From Prorocentrum cordatum (Eukaryota > Sar > Dinophyceae > Prorocentrales > Prorocentraceae): a stretch of DNA of 64,000 nucleotides. The notes below the pieces were generated by a model. It saw only the letters and a program-made list of their open reading frames with translations, did no database searches and was not told where the DNA came from. Position 1 is the first letter of the stretch; each line of letters starts with the position of its first letter. The translations under genes and the position numbers were made by a program. Below are positions 50,001 to 59,569 of the stretch, one piece after another. The stretch lies in NCBI GenBank assembly GCA_963575745.1, contig CAUYUJ010012091.1:124001-188000 (forward strand). The letters are read 5' to 3'.

Positions 50001-50189
50001 GCATCGCGGCTTGGGCTGAAGATACGCCCTCCTGCTGGGCGGCGGCGCGAGAGCGCGAAGAGGACCGCGCATCACGCATCGCGGGAGCGATCCGCGAAGC
50101 CGTGTGACCCAGACGTCGTCGCCGCCTCCGTCGTTCTGGTCGTCGTCTTCACGGCGTTTGAGAAGCCCTCCCCCGAGTCCTCAGAGACT

Positions 50190-50405
50190 TCTCCCCCTCC
50201 TCCTCCTCCTCCTCCTCCTCCTCCTCCTCCTCCTCCTCCTCCTCCTCCTCCTCCTCCCTCCTCCTCCTCCTCCTCCTCCTCCTCCTCCTCTCTCCTCCTC
50301 CTCCTCCTCCTCCTCCTCCTCCTCCTCCTCCCTCCTCCTCCTCTCCTCCTCCTCCTCCTCCCCCTCCCTACTCCTCCTCCTCCTCCTCCTCCCCCCCCTC
50401 TCCCT
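50190..50405 (+). repeat. (TCC)n microsatellite
   Basis: About 215 bp of TCC/CTC runs. Confidence 0.95.
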
Positions 50406-50552
50406 GGCACGCTGACGGTGCCCGTCTGCTGGTCCCAGGCCCCCATCATCCCGTGGGCAGCTCCTAGACCCAGCTGCGCTCTTGAGGGCCCTCTGTCCCG
50501 ATACAGCGAGGCCGCTCTAGGCCTCCTGTCGCGCAAACATAAATTTGCGATG

Positions 50553-50711
50553 CATGGATTTGGCGAGCGGTCGCCAAATCCATGGATCGCGGGAGGTGCC
50601 CTCCCCAAAATGCGGCCGGTGCCGCCCCGTTCGGCGGCGGAAATCCACGATTTCCCATGGAAACGGGACCCGTCGCTAATCCACGCCCCCTTGATCTCTC
50701 GTTGCGATCGC
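50553..50711 (+). repeat. dispersed repeat family R3, plus-oriented copy
   Basis: catggatttggcga (50553-50566) and tcgccaaatccatg (50571-50584) form a perfect 14-bp hairpin stem. The rest (tccccaaaatgcggccggtg, cggcggaaatccacgatttc, acgggacccgtcgctaatcc) aligns inverted with 58686-58880. Confidence 0.8.
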
Positions 50712-50728
50712 CTGATAGATGGGGGCGG

Positions 50729-50914
50729 AGTAGATGGGGTCGGAGGATTGCGCCGGATCGCCGATGCATCGCCGATGCGGCTCGATGCTGGGCCCGTTTT
50801 GCTTCACGTCGACGTCGACGATGCATCGCCGACGTCGACGATGCATCGCCGGTGCATCGCCGATGCATCGCCGGTGTATCGGCGATGCGGCGCGATCCTC
50901 CGACCCCATCTACT
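50729..50914. mobile_element. fold-back element family FB2, copy 2
   Basis: 26-bp terminal inverted repeats agtagatggggtcggaggat... and ...atcctccgaccccatctact (25 of 26 match). The interior is gatgcatcgccgatg repeats and gtcgacgtcgac. Related to 4018-4190. Confidence 0.85.
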
Positions 50915-51232
50915 CTGACCCATCCAGGAGGCCTCTAGCCGCGGAGGCCGACATCGGGGAACAAGTGCGGGGATGCAGCAGATCGCATCGTCGGATGTGG
51001 CCCGGCATCGAGATCTGGGTTCACGTGCCGCCAACTGTTCGTCGGAGCCCGAATTGTGATTACATCAACCTCTCGAGACTCGATCCTCCAGCAGCCCCCG
51101 TGATGTGCTCGGCATTGCTGCTAATGCTCACCTGGGGCGGAGAGAAGCACCTCCCCCGACGGGTCCCGCAGAAGCCCCTCGGGGCACCCACATAGGCTCA
51201 GAGCTCGACGACTCACGTGCCCCCCGATCTCG
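50915..51232. other. no supported gene
   Basis: Ordinary sequence. Nothing recognised. Confidence 0.35.
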
Positions 51233-51600
51233 CACCGTGAGATCCGACGTGGCGAAACGAGTGCAACGTCGTTAAAAGTCACGCCCGGAGCCCTGATCTC
51301 TCACAGCAAGTTCGACCACATGGACGACGGCGACGGCCGCTTCCACGACGAGCGACGACGACATCGACGACGCAGGCATCCTCCGGCTGCTCCACTCCTT
51401 TCCGTGCGTGGGCACGGGAGGTTTGGTCCGCCTCCCCAGGGCCAGTTCTTCGTCCTGCGTCGCTTCTGGGCGGTCCCGAGGCCAGAGACCGAAAACAGGC
51501 AAAAACTGCGCGCCCGATGTTTTGAAAGCGTCGGGCCCTGAGATCCGACGTGGCGAAACAAATGCAGCCTCGTTCAACAGCACGCCCGGGGCCCTGATTA
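51233..51600 (+). repeat. direct repeat pair, spacing ~305 bp
   Basis: gatccgacgtggcgaaac, tgcaacgtcgtt and cacgcccggagccctgat at 51241-51297 recur as gatccgacgtggcgaaac, tgcagcctcgtt and cacgcccggggccctgat at 51543-51598. A weaker copy (gtccgacgttgcaaaac) is at 59090. Confidence 0.75.
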
Positions 51601-51778
51601 GACCCCAGCTTCCCGCGCCCTTCTTTGAGCCGGATCGACCTGTGAGGCTCCCGGGGGCCCCAAGATTAGAGGAACAAGCGCACGTCTCGAAAAGATGGAG
51701 TCGCCAGGATCTTAGGGAAGCTCTGGGTTCACGACTCGAAGGAGAAACAATTGCCTATAAACATAAACTTTGAGCGCT

Positions 51779-51880
51779 CCGCGTGGATTTCTTGGATCCG
51801 CGCTGGGCCCCCCCGGCGGCGCCTCCAGCGCCACCCGGGAGGGGGGGCCCAGCGCAGATCCAAGACGCGAAGCGCCAGCA
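51779..51880. mobile_element. fold-back element family FB3, copy 2
   Basis: cttggatccgcgctgggccc (51790 on) pairs with gggcccagcgcagatccaag (to about 51871) with two mismatches. Related to 10048-10163. Confidence 0.7.
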
Positions 51881-52014
51881 GTTCATGCTCCTGCGTGTTC
51901 CCAGCCACAGCACACAGACAGCAGAGCGTTTTGCCAAGGAGAGCCCCAGGAAAGCGGGGGGCGGGAAGGAAGGAGTGGGGGGGAGGAGGAGGTGCCGGGA
52001 GGACAGGACGAGGC

Positions 52015-52265
52015 ATGGTGAGAATTCTCCTCCCGACGACGGCGGCCGCCGCTGCCGGCCGCCCCCGGGTGGCCCCCGCCCGGGCGCCAGCTGGGCGCCC
52101 CCCGCCGCGCTCTGGGGAGGCCTTCGGCGCGCCCGCCGCCGGGGCGGCCGCGGCGGAGGCGGCGGCTGCCGTGGCCGCCGGGGCGGCGGAGGGCCTGGCC
52201 GCGCTGGGGCAGGCCCTGCGTCAAGCAGTGGCGAATCGTCCCGGCTCGCCTGTAGCCCCAGCAAA
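52015..52265 (+). CDS. possible first exon, Ala/Pro-rich
   Basis: ATG 52015 opens MVRILLPTTAAAAAGRPRVA, then PARAPAGRPPPRSGEAFGAP, then AAGAAAAEAAAAVAAGAAEG, then LAALGQALRQAVANRPGSP. It reads like a targeting peptide plus Ala-rich helix. No domain or neighbouring exon is found before the repeat cluster at 52270, so this is a weak call. Confidence 0.2.
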
Positions 52266-52269
52266 CAAT

Positions 52270-52404
52270 GTTCTAAGAACCTTTTGTGGTTCCCACGAGG
52301 TGTTCTTAGAACCTTTCTGGCTGGGAGCGTCTTGGTTTAACGCATAGGGTGTATGTTCTAAGGACATTGTTTATGTTCTTAGAACATTTTGGTGTTCTAA
52401 GAAC
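52270..52404. repeat. cluster of five gttctaagaac palindromes
   Basis: gttctaagaac at 52270-52280 and 52394-52404, gttcttagaac at 52302-52312 and 52375-52385, and gttctaaggac at 52355-52365. Each is an 11-bp palindrome. Five in 135 bp suggests a decayed inverted-repeat element or a binding-site cluster. Confidence 0.85.
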
Positions 52405-53030
52405 ACTTCGTGGTATGATTATAGGAATGCCAGGACGGTCGGTCCCTGCTCAACTGCGGGGCCGGGCTCACTTCGATTCCTCCGATTCGATCCGATCTGA
52501 TTTCGACGGCCTCCGATTCGATGCGGCTCGGGATGCCCTTGTGGGTTCCGATTGCTCGCTCGAGGCACACCGTAGCCTGCCGATGTCTGCCGATTCGACT
52601 TTTCCCGACATCGCTGCCGATTCCCGCCGATCCGATTCATTTCGATCGCCGATCCGATTTGCCGATTCGATTCTGGGCTCTCCTGGCGGGAGGGGGGGCA
52701 GCCCTCGTGGGCCCAGACCCTGACATTCGTGCGCTGCAGTTTCTTCACATCGGGCGTTGTCGCTCGTTTTCGGGCCCCAGGACCCTGACATATCGATCCG
52801 GCTCGAAGAATGACGCAGAAATGCGAGGTCTGGAGCTCTGGTCGTGATTTTTTACGATGTTGCGATTGTCTCGCAATTTCGGATCTCAGGGGAGATCCGG
52901 CGCTCCAAACGAAAGACGCAGCGTGCGGTTTGGGGCAGTTCTCGGCCTCCGGGGCCCCGGCCGGGCTCTGGGACCGCCAGTGAGCGACTCGGGACGAACA
53001 GCGCTGGCCCTAAGTAGGGAAGTGGTCCAG
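52405..53030. other. no supported gene; gattcga-rich stretch
   Basis: 52470-52700 is dense in ccgattcga/gatccgat motifs, a degenerate low-complexity repeat. The rest is GC-rich. Nothing recognised. Confidence 0.45.
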
Positions 53031-53081
53031 GAGGAGGAGGAGGAGGAGGAGGAGGAGGAGGAGGAGGAGGAGGAGGAGGCC
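53031..53081 (+). repeat. (GGA)n microsatellite
   Basis: Seventeen consecutive GGA-type triplets. Confidence 0.95.
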
Positions 53082-53216
53082 TCCGGGGCCCACGCATGGA
53101 AAACATTGGAGCAGCCGGATGTCTGGCGGCGAGCACAAGGGGGTAGGAGGATGGGGGAGAGCTTCCCAGAAGGCACAGGCCCGACATCTGTGGATGAGGC
53201 CCGCTCTTTCAAGAAT

Positions 53217-53363
53217 CGGGGAAACGTAAAACAAGAGTAAGTCAGGGCGTCCAGGATTTTCAGCGGGAGCACGCGTCAAATTTCAGATTGGAACTCGTCA
53301 TTTTCATGATGGCCTCCGTCAGGCCAACCCGAGTCCCCCGTACCCGAGTCTTACGTCTCCCCG
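53217..53363. mobile_element. MITE family M5, copy 2
   Basis: Starts cggggaaacgtaaaac and ends cccgagtcttacgtctccccg. The interior (caaatttcagattgg, atgatggcctccgtcaggcc) matches 39144-39347 but is about 57 bp shorter. Confidence 0.8.
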
Positions 53364-53625
53364 AAAGAAGCAGGGGTGCTTCAAGAAGCGTTCCCCCCGT
53401 CTGCGCGTGGCTAGGCTTGGGGAGGCAGGGAGGAGAGGTGTAGACCCAGACATGTCCGCGTCGTAAAACATGCAGGACGAAGGTTGTTCGCCGTTCTCGG
53501 CCTCGAGAGGGGATTTCCGGGGACGCCGTCCTGAAAAAAAACAGGACGTCGCATGTCTGGGGATGGAGCTGCAGAGAGGGGGGTTGCTGGGCTTGTGATG
53601 TTTCAACCAACCTTAGCCTTGATCA

Positions 53626-53749
53626 CCAGAAACATTTCGAGCACAAGGAGCATGCCGAAACTTACGGGTTTTGACGTGCCAGGACCTGGGAGGCGATACT
53701 CGTTCGATACGGTTTCGATACTTTTCGGGGTGCTCGAAATCATTTCTGG
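53626..53749. mobile_element. MITE family M6, copy 1
   Basis: Terminal inverted repeats ccagaaacatttcgagcac and gtgctcgaaatcatttctgg. Middle gggttttgacgtgccaggac, ctgggaggc, ttcgatac. Copy 2 is at 56474-56606 in the same orientation. Confidence 0.85.
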
Positions 53750-53878
53750 GCCCACTTCCCCTGCTGCCTCCAGTGGCTGGTGGTGCTGCGGACCTTTGGT
53801 TCCCTCCGTGGGCTGTGGCCCTCTCGCCCGCCTCTCCCTCACCCAGCAGCGGAGCGTCCGCTGGACGGGGTCGCTCCC

Positions 53879-54105
53879 CCCTCCTCCTCCTCCTCCTCCT
53901 CCCTCCCTCCTCCTCCTCCTCCTCCTCCTCCTCCTCCTCCTCCTCCTCCTCCCGCCCTCCTCCGCCCTCCTCCGCCCTCCTCCTCCTCGTCCTTTTCCTT
54001 CTCCTCCTCCCTCCTCCTCCTCCTCCTCCTTCTCCTCCTCGTCCTCCTCGTCGTCCTCCTCCTCCTCCTCCTCCTCCTCCTCCTCCTCCCCCTCCTCCTC
54101 CCGCT
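53879..54105 (+). repeat. (TCC)n microsatellite
   Basis: About 225 bp of TCC and cctccgcc runs. Confidence 0.95.
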
Positions 54106-54297
54106 CTTCGCCTCCTCCCTCCTTCCTCCACGGAAGGAGGGGGAGGATGGGGGGGGCCGGGGTTTGTAGCCCCTGGGAGCATCGGTGGGAAGAAGAGAGG
54201 GTGCAGAGCGAGGATCCTATCCGCCCTCCATGCGAGGTGGTGGGAGGCTAATTACGTCAGGAGACCTTGAAGCAACCAGGAGGAGGAGGAGGATGAG

Positions 54298-54445
54298 GTG
54301 CAAACCCAAGACTCATCAACGACGTAAGAAGACACCCTCCCTCCAAGCTCCCTCTTCATATACACCATACTAGGGTACATTTCTACTGAGGGAAGCGCCG
54401 CGTGAGGGGACCACCGTGTGAAAATCCGGAAGCATGTCAAGGAGT
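54298..54445 (+). repeat. dispersed repeat family R12, copy 2
   Basis: gcaaacccaagactcatcaa, ccaagctccctcttcata and gaaaatccggaagcatg match 47033-47170. Preceded, like copy 1, by a GGA tract. Confidence 0.7.
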
Positions 54446-54548
54446 CCCAAAGGGAGCCCGGGGAGGGCTGGACCCCTCCTGGTGAGTTCGGCCGGGGGTC
54501 GGCGGAGGCCATGGGGCGGGGTCTAGATTCCCGGTTTGGGGCCCCCGG

Positions 54549-54660
54549 GGAGGGGGGGACGGGGCTAGGACGAGGATAGACTCTTCCAGGGCGTTCCAGA
54601 ACGCGAACGCTCTGAGGAGGCCGTGGCGCCCGAGACATCCTCCAGACCCGCGGGATCATC
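54549..54660 (+). repeat. dispersed repeat family R7, truncated copy
   Basis: ctaggacgaggataga, ccagggcgttccagaacgc and gtggcgcccgagacatcctc match the first half of 30000-30186 and 56166-56345. Confidence 0.8.
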
Positions 54661-55367
54661 TCGGTGCATCCTTACCCGAATTTTGAATAGTTCACCAGGG
54701 ATGATAGCTTCGGGGGCGCGAGTAGGGCGTAACTACGAGGGATTATGGCTTCGGGGACGCGCATCATATGTAGTTTCACGTGTCCCAGGACCGCCAGACA
54801 TTTTGAGACCCCCCCAGGGTGAAGGCAACCAGGGTGGTTTTCGGATACTTTCGCCTCCCCCCCGACCCCAAGAATTCACAGGACGAGTCAGCACACAGGA
54901 TTGTAGCCTCGGCGACTGGACGCTGGAACGGGAGCAGCGCCGCAGAGCCTGATGGCCCCGCACGGGGGCCAGCAGGTCCTCACCCGATTCTCTCCTCGTC
55001 TTGGCTTCGTCTCCGAAGAGTCTCGCACGCCTGGAGGCCCCAAGGAGCCGGCGGGGCCGATGCGTCCTGTCGCTTGCATGGCGCTGCTGCGATCCTGGCG
55101 CGCCCGGCCCGACTCGACCTCGATTCCGTGCCGACGCTCCTCCCGAGCCGACGCTCCTCCCGATCCGACGGGGCCTCGCCCGATTGCATCCTCGCCCTGG
55201 CCTCGTTTCCCGGTGCCCTCCTGTCCCACGCGGTGCTCTCCGTGCCGGCCCGCCGCGAGGCCGCCGCCGCCCGCGGGGCGGCCGCGGAGGCTGCCGCCGC
55301 AGGTGCCCGCGGCGAGGCGCAGGCTGGGGCGGTGCCGCCCGCCCTCCCCGGGCCCGCCTGCTCCTGT
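54661..55367. other. GC-rich region with an Ala-rich frame, no supported gene
   Basis: The plus frame around 55195-55360 reads ILALASFPGALLSHAVLSVP, then Ala-rich helix-like sequence, similar in style to 49667 and 52015, and runs into repeat R4. No domain; not called. Confidence 0.35.
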
Positions 55368-55568
55368 CTCGGGTATAGCCAGGACCCCGGGTAGGGGGAC
55401 CCGGTTGGTGGTGGGGCCTTGGGGCCCCTGATCTGGCCAGACTCACTAAGCCAGGTTTGCCGTAACTGGTGTTTTGCGGGTGACGGCAGTTCCGGTCAGT
55501 GGAAATGGGGCGGGGGGGCGCCCCCGGTACAACTCACTGAACCAGGTTCCACTAAACCCGGTTCTGCC
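55368..55568 (+). repeat. dispersed repeat family R4, copy 2
   Basis: ctcgggtatagccaggaccc, gcgggtgacggcagttcc and an accaggttccactaaaccc block. Aligns with 45952-46157. Confidence 0.85.
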
Positions 55569-56165
55569 CACGCCCGACTGTTGGCATCGCTCGGACGTGT
55601 CATTGCGCCCACATCGCAGAGCGGATTTCGTTCGGAGAACAGCGGGGTGGGCCCGGAGTGTCCCGGAGAGTTTCGTTGCGGACGTCGGAGTGGATTTCGT
55701 GCGGAGTGCTGTTGGCCAGGAGTGAAGATTTGAAACGATCCGCGTGAAATTCACGTGCGTTTTTCGCTCGCCATTTCGGGTGTTGCGCTGAGAGAAATCC
55801 ACGCAGAAATCCGCTGAAGCACGTCCGCAAGGCCGGTGCAATGAGACGTGTGCATATTCGTCGAGGGCCATCGAGGGGCATCGTGGATCATCTTGAGACA
55901 ACAAGTGCACGCACGAGAGCGACACATGCATCTGGAATGGGCGTCCGAGCGATGGCGAGTCTTTGCTTTGTACCGGTTTGGGCATGATGAGCCGTAGCGC
56001 CAATGAGTTGGCCACAGAGAAAAGGTATCGACTCGGGCGATTTGCAGTGGTCCGAGTGATAAAAAGCCAGGGCACCCATGGTTGCTTGGACCCAGGAAGG
56101 CAGAATTCCTTTCTCCCCCTCTCGGGGGCAGCGTCAGGTGTTCGGGGGAGGCTCAGGTTGTCGGA
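55569..56165. other. no supported gene
   Basis: Related blocks ggatttcgttcggag (55622) and ggatttcgtgcggag (55691), about 70 bp apart. Otherwise unremarkable. Confidence 0.4.
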
Positions 56166-56345
56166 CGGGACTAGGACGAGGATAAATCCGTTCCAGGGCG
56201 TTCCGGAACGCTCCCAGAGCGTTCCGGAACGCTCTGAGAAAGCCGCGGCGCCCGAGACATCCCCCAGAGCCGCCGGATCTCGGAGATTCTCGAATTATCC
56301 TCACTCGATGTTGTTATCGTCCCGGCTTCGTCTCAGGTGGGGAAG
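56166..56345 (+). repeat. dispersed repeat family R7, copy 3
   Basis: gggactaggacgaggata, cgttccggaacgctc and gcgttccggaacgctctgag (imperfect palindromes), then gcggcgcccgagacatcccc, ctcggagattctcgaa and cccggcttcgtctc. Full-length alignment with 30000-30186. Confidence 0.85.
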
Positions 56346-56473
56346 CGTCGACCCCCGATCGCCCACGCATCGCCGACGGGGGCCGAATAGCCCACCCCGC
56401 ACAGGAGCTTGCCTGCGGCTTCACTGTCAAGTGCTTGTCGCTGGAAGGGCATCGCTCATCCTTCCCTTGACCA

Positions 56474-56606
56474 CCAGAAAGAATTTCGAGCACAACAAAA
56501 ATACCCAAACTCGATGGTTTTCGCGTGTCAGGCTCTGGGAGGCACTCGTCCGACACTGTCTCGACACTCTTTCGACACTTTTCCGGGTGCTCGAAATCAT
56601 TTCTGG
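56474..56606. mobile_element. MITE family M6, copy 2
   Basis: ccagaaagaatttcgagcac ... gtgctcgaaatcatttctgg. Interior ggttttcgcgtgtcaggctc, ctgggaggc, ttcgacac. Matches 53626-53749. Confidence 0.85.
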
Positions 56607-56734
56607 GATGTGGTTCTTGAGTACGATGGGAGCAACATAAGCCTGTGTGTTCTTCGCGCGGATCATTGCTGGGTGTGCTGAATGGATGGGGAGTTCCGAA
56701 AAGGCGCGTTCCGTGTTCGCTTGGAGGGGCGGTG

Positions 56735-58400
56735 GTTCAAACCGGACCCCCCCCCTGGATGGAGGGTGGGGGGGGTTCGAGCCCCCCTCCCCCCCCCGTG
56801 ACGGAGGGGGCGGGGGGGTTCGAACCCTCCTCCTCCCCTGCTTCCCCTCTCCTCGGGCCGGCGCTTGCGTCGGCGGCGGCTGGCGGCGGCGGCGGGGACG
56901 ACGATTTCCTTTCCTGCGCCTGCGGCGCCGGCGCCTGCGGCGGCGGGCGGCGGCGGCGGGAAGCGTCGACGAGGACGACGATGTTGGTGGTGGTGGGTTG
57001 TGGTGGTGGTGGAGGTGGTGGTGGTTGTGGTGGTGGTGTGGTGGTTTGTTGTGGTGGTGGTGGTTGTGGTGATGGATGGTGGTGGTGGTGGTGGTTTGCT
57101 GGTGGTGTGGTGGTGGTTTGCTTTGGTGGTGGTGATGGTGGTGGGTTGTGGTGGTGGTGGTTTGGTGGTGGGTGTGGTGGTGGTTTGTTGTGGTGGTGGT
57201 GGGTTGTGGTGGTGGCGGTGGTTTGTGGAGGTGGAGGTGGTGGTGGTGGTGGTGGCGGTGGTGGTGGTGTGGTTGTTCGTGGTGGTGGCTGTGGGCTGTG
57301 CTACTAGTAGTGGTGGTAATTGTGGCGGTGGTGGTGGTGTGGTAAATTGTTGTGGTGGTGGTAGTGGTGGATGGTTTTTGTGGTGGTGGCGGTGGTGGTG
57401 GTCATAGTGAGTTGTGGTGGTGGTGGTTTTGCGGTGGTGTGATGGTTATTTGGGGTGGTGGTGGTGGTGGGTTGTAGTGGTGGCGGTGGTTTGTGGACGT
57501 GGTGGTGGTGGTGGTGGTGGTGGTGTGGTGGTTTGTGGTGGTTGCGGTGGGATGTGCTGCTTATAGTGGTGGTGGTTGTCGCGGTGGTGGTGGTGGTGTT
57601 CGATATGTGGTGGTTGGTGGTAGTGGTAGTGTGTTTTTGTGGTGGTGGTGGTGAGTTGTGGTGGTGGTGGCTGTGGTGGTGTGGCGGTGGCGGTGGTGAT
57701 GGTTTGTGGTGGTGGTGGGTTGTGGTGGTGGCGGTGGTTTGTGGACGTGGTGCCGGTGGTGGTGGTGGTGGCCTTGGTGGTGGTGGTCGTGGTGTGGTGG
57801 TTTGTGGAGGTGGCGGCGGGATGTGTTGCTGGTAGTAGTGGTGGTTGTGGCGGTGGTGGTGGTGGTGTGGTAGATTTTGGTTCTGGTGGTAGTGGTGAGT
57901 TTTTGTGGTGGTGGTGGTGGTGGTGGTGTTGGTGGTGATTGTGAGTTGTGGTGGTGGTTGTGGTGGTGGTGGCTGTGGTGGTGGTGGTGGTTGTGTGGTG
58001 GGTTGGTGGTGGTGGTTGTGGTGGGTTGAGGCGGTGGTGGTAGTGGTGGCGGTGGTGGTAGTGGTGGTTATCGTCGCTGCGGTCCCGCCGTCGCTGGCGC
58101 CAGCGCCGGCGCTGCTGGCCGCCGCCAGCGCTGGCGCCGGCGCCAGGGTGGGAGGGGGGGGGGTGAAGTTTGAACCCCCCCCTCCCCCCTCGGCGCCAAG
58201 GGGAGGGGGAGGGGGGGGTTTGAACGCCCCCCCCTTGGGCTGCCTCTGGTCATCGTTGCTGCGTCCCCGCCGTCGGCGCTGCTGGCGGCCGCCGGCGCCG
58301 GCGCCCGGGGGGGGGGTGATCCCCCCCCCTCCCCCCCAGAGGGGGGTGGGTCGGGAGGGGGGGGGCTCTTGGGGGGGAGGAGAGTCCCCCCGGTTTTGAT
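56735..58400. repeat. 1.1-kb (GGT)n microsatellite between inverted G/C-rich flanks
   Basis: About 56985-58080 is GGT/GTT/GGC triplets. The left flank (56740-56980) and right flank (58080-58400) hold ggttcgaaccc/gggggggttcaaac-type palindromes and gcggcggcg blocks that match each other in inverted orientation. All open frames across it, including a 419-codon Pro/His/Thr-rich one on the minus strand, are low-complexity artefacts. Confidence 0.85.
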
Positions 58401-58685
58401 CGACGGCGCCGAGTGTTGGGGGGGGGCCCATCCCCCGATTCGAAACGCGCTGCCGAACGTTTTCAAGACAAACGCACGCGAAACGCGTTCTCACGGAGTT
58501 CCACATCGACTGAACGTAAGAGTGATCCTGCGTCGTCCGGAGTGACATTTGGTGCGGGCTCATCGGGGTCCCCCCGATCGCTCAGCAAGATGCGATAGCG
58601 GCTGCCTGCGTGCTTGGATTTGGCCACCCGGCCCCCGCTTCATCCGCGCACCGAAGGTCACCCTTGCCCACGGTCGCTCTTGTCA

Positions 58686-58880
58686 AGCGATCGCGAACAT
58701 GGATCAAAGGGGCGTGGATTAGCGACGGGTCCCGCTTCCATGGGAAATCGCTGATTTCCGCCGCCGAACACGGCGGCACCGGCTGCATTTTGGGGAAGGC
58801 GGCACCCCCAATCCATGGAGTTGGCGACCGCACGCCAAATCCGATCCATGGAGTTGGCGACCGCATGCCAAATCCATGGA
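58686..58880 (-). repeat. dispersed repeat family R3, minus-oriented copy
   Basis: The reverse complement aligns with 50553-50711. It has an extra internal tandem copy of atccatggagttggcgaccg (58819 and 58848). Confidence 0.8.
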
Positions 58881-59569
58881 TCGTTAATCCATGTTTGCGC
58901 GCCCCCGGTCTTGCGGGTGGCCGATCAACAGGTCGGTGACGTCTGGCCGGTCCCAGTTCATCGTGGAAGACCGAACTCCCTGGACCTCGGGAGGCGGTGG
59001 GCGCGGACCCGCATCCTCCCCAGCAGGGCCACACCCGCCGCGCTCCGGGATCCCAGGGCGTCGGTTCCCCAAGCGGCGGTTTCCCCTGATGTCCGACGTT
59101 GCAAAACAAATGCAACAGCGCAACACATCGGCCACGCGCATAAAAGGGGGGTAGGGGGAGAGGGTTGGAAAACGGTTTTTGGAAACACCCCTGCTTTTTG
59201 GATGGCGCGGGCCTTGCCTGTACGTGTAAAGCGGGCGCCTTCTAAGAAGCAACCTCCTTCTAAAAAGTTGTCCCCCATCCCCCTCTGCCCCCCTCTGCGC
59301 GCCGCCGAACAAAAAACACGACCAGATCCCCTGGACCCCACCTCTCACCCTGCGCCGTTTTTTGTTCGAGCCAGTCGCCCGTGAGGGTCTCAGGCCTCGA
59401 AGTGGAGCGAAATTGTGCCGTTTGTGAAAAAATCGCTGCGCCAGGATCGCAGGTTCTGTGACAGACCCCACGACGACGAACGCATGAACGAACGAACGAA
59501 CGACGACGACGACGCGTTCGACGACGGTTTCGACGCCGATCTCGCTTCGCGCCAGTGGTTTCGCGGGAC
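58881..59569. other. no supported gene
   Basis: Contains a weak copy of the 51233 repeat (59088-59140). Short related blocks ccttctaagaagcaac and ccttctaaaaagttg lie at 59238-59271. The 59460-59530 stretch has gaacgaacgaacgacgacga repeats. Confidence 0.4.

Noticed and set aside
56750-56835. tRNA T-arm-like ggttcgaacc motifs
   Set aside because: They are simple G/C palindromes around ttcga; no cloverleaf.
57304-58563. 419-codon minus-strand Pro/His/Thr-rich frame
   Set aside because: Reverse of the GGT microsatellite.
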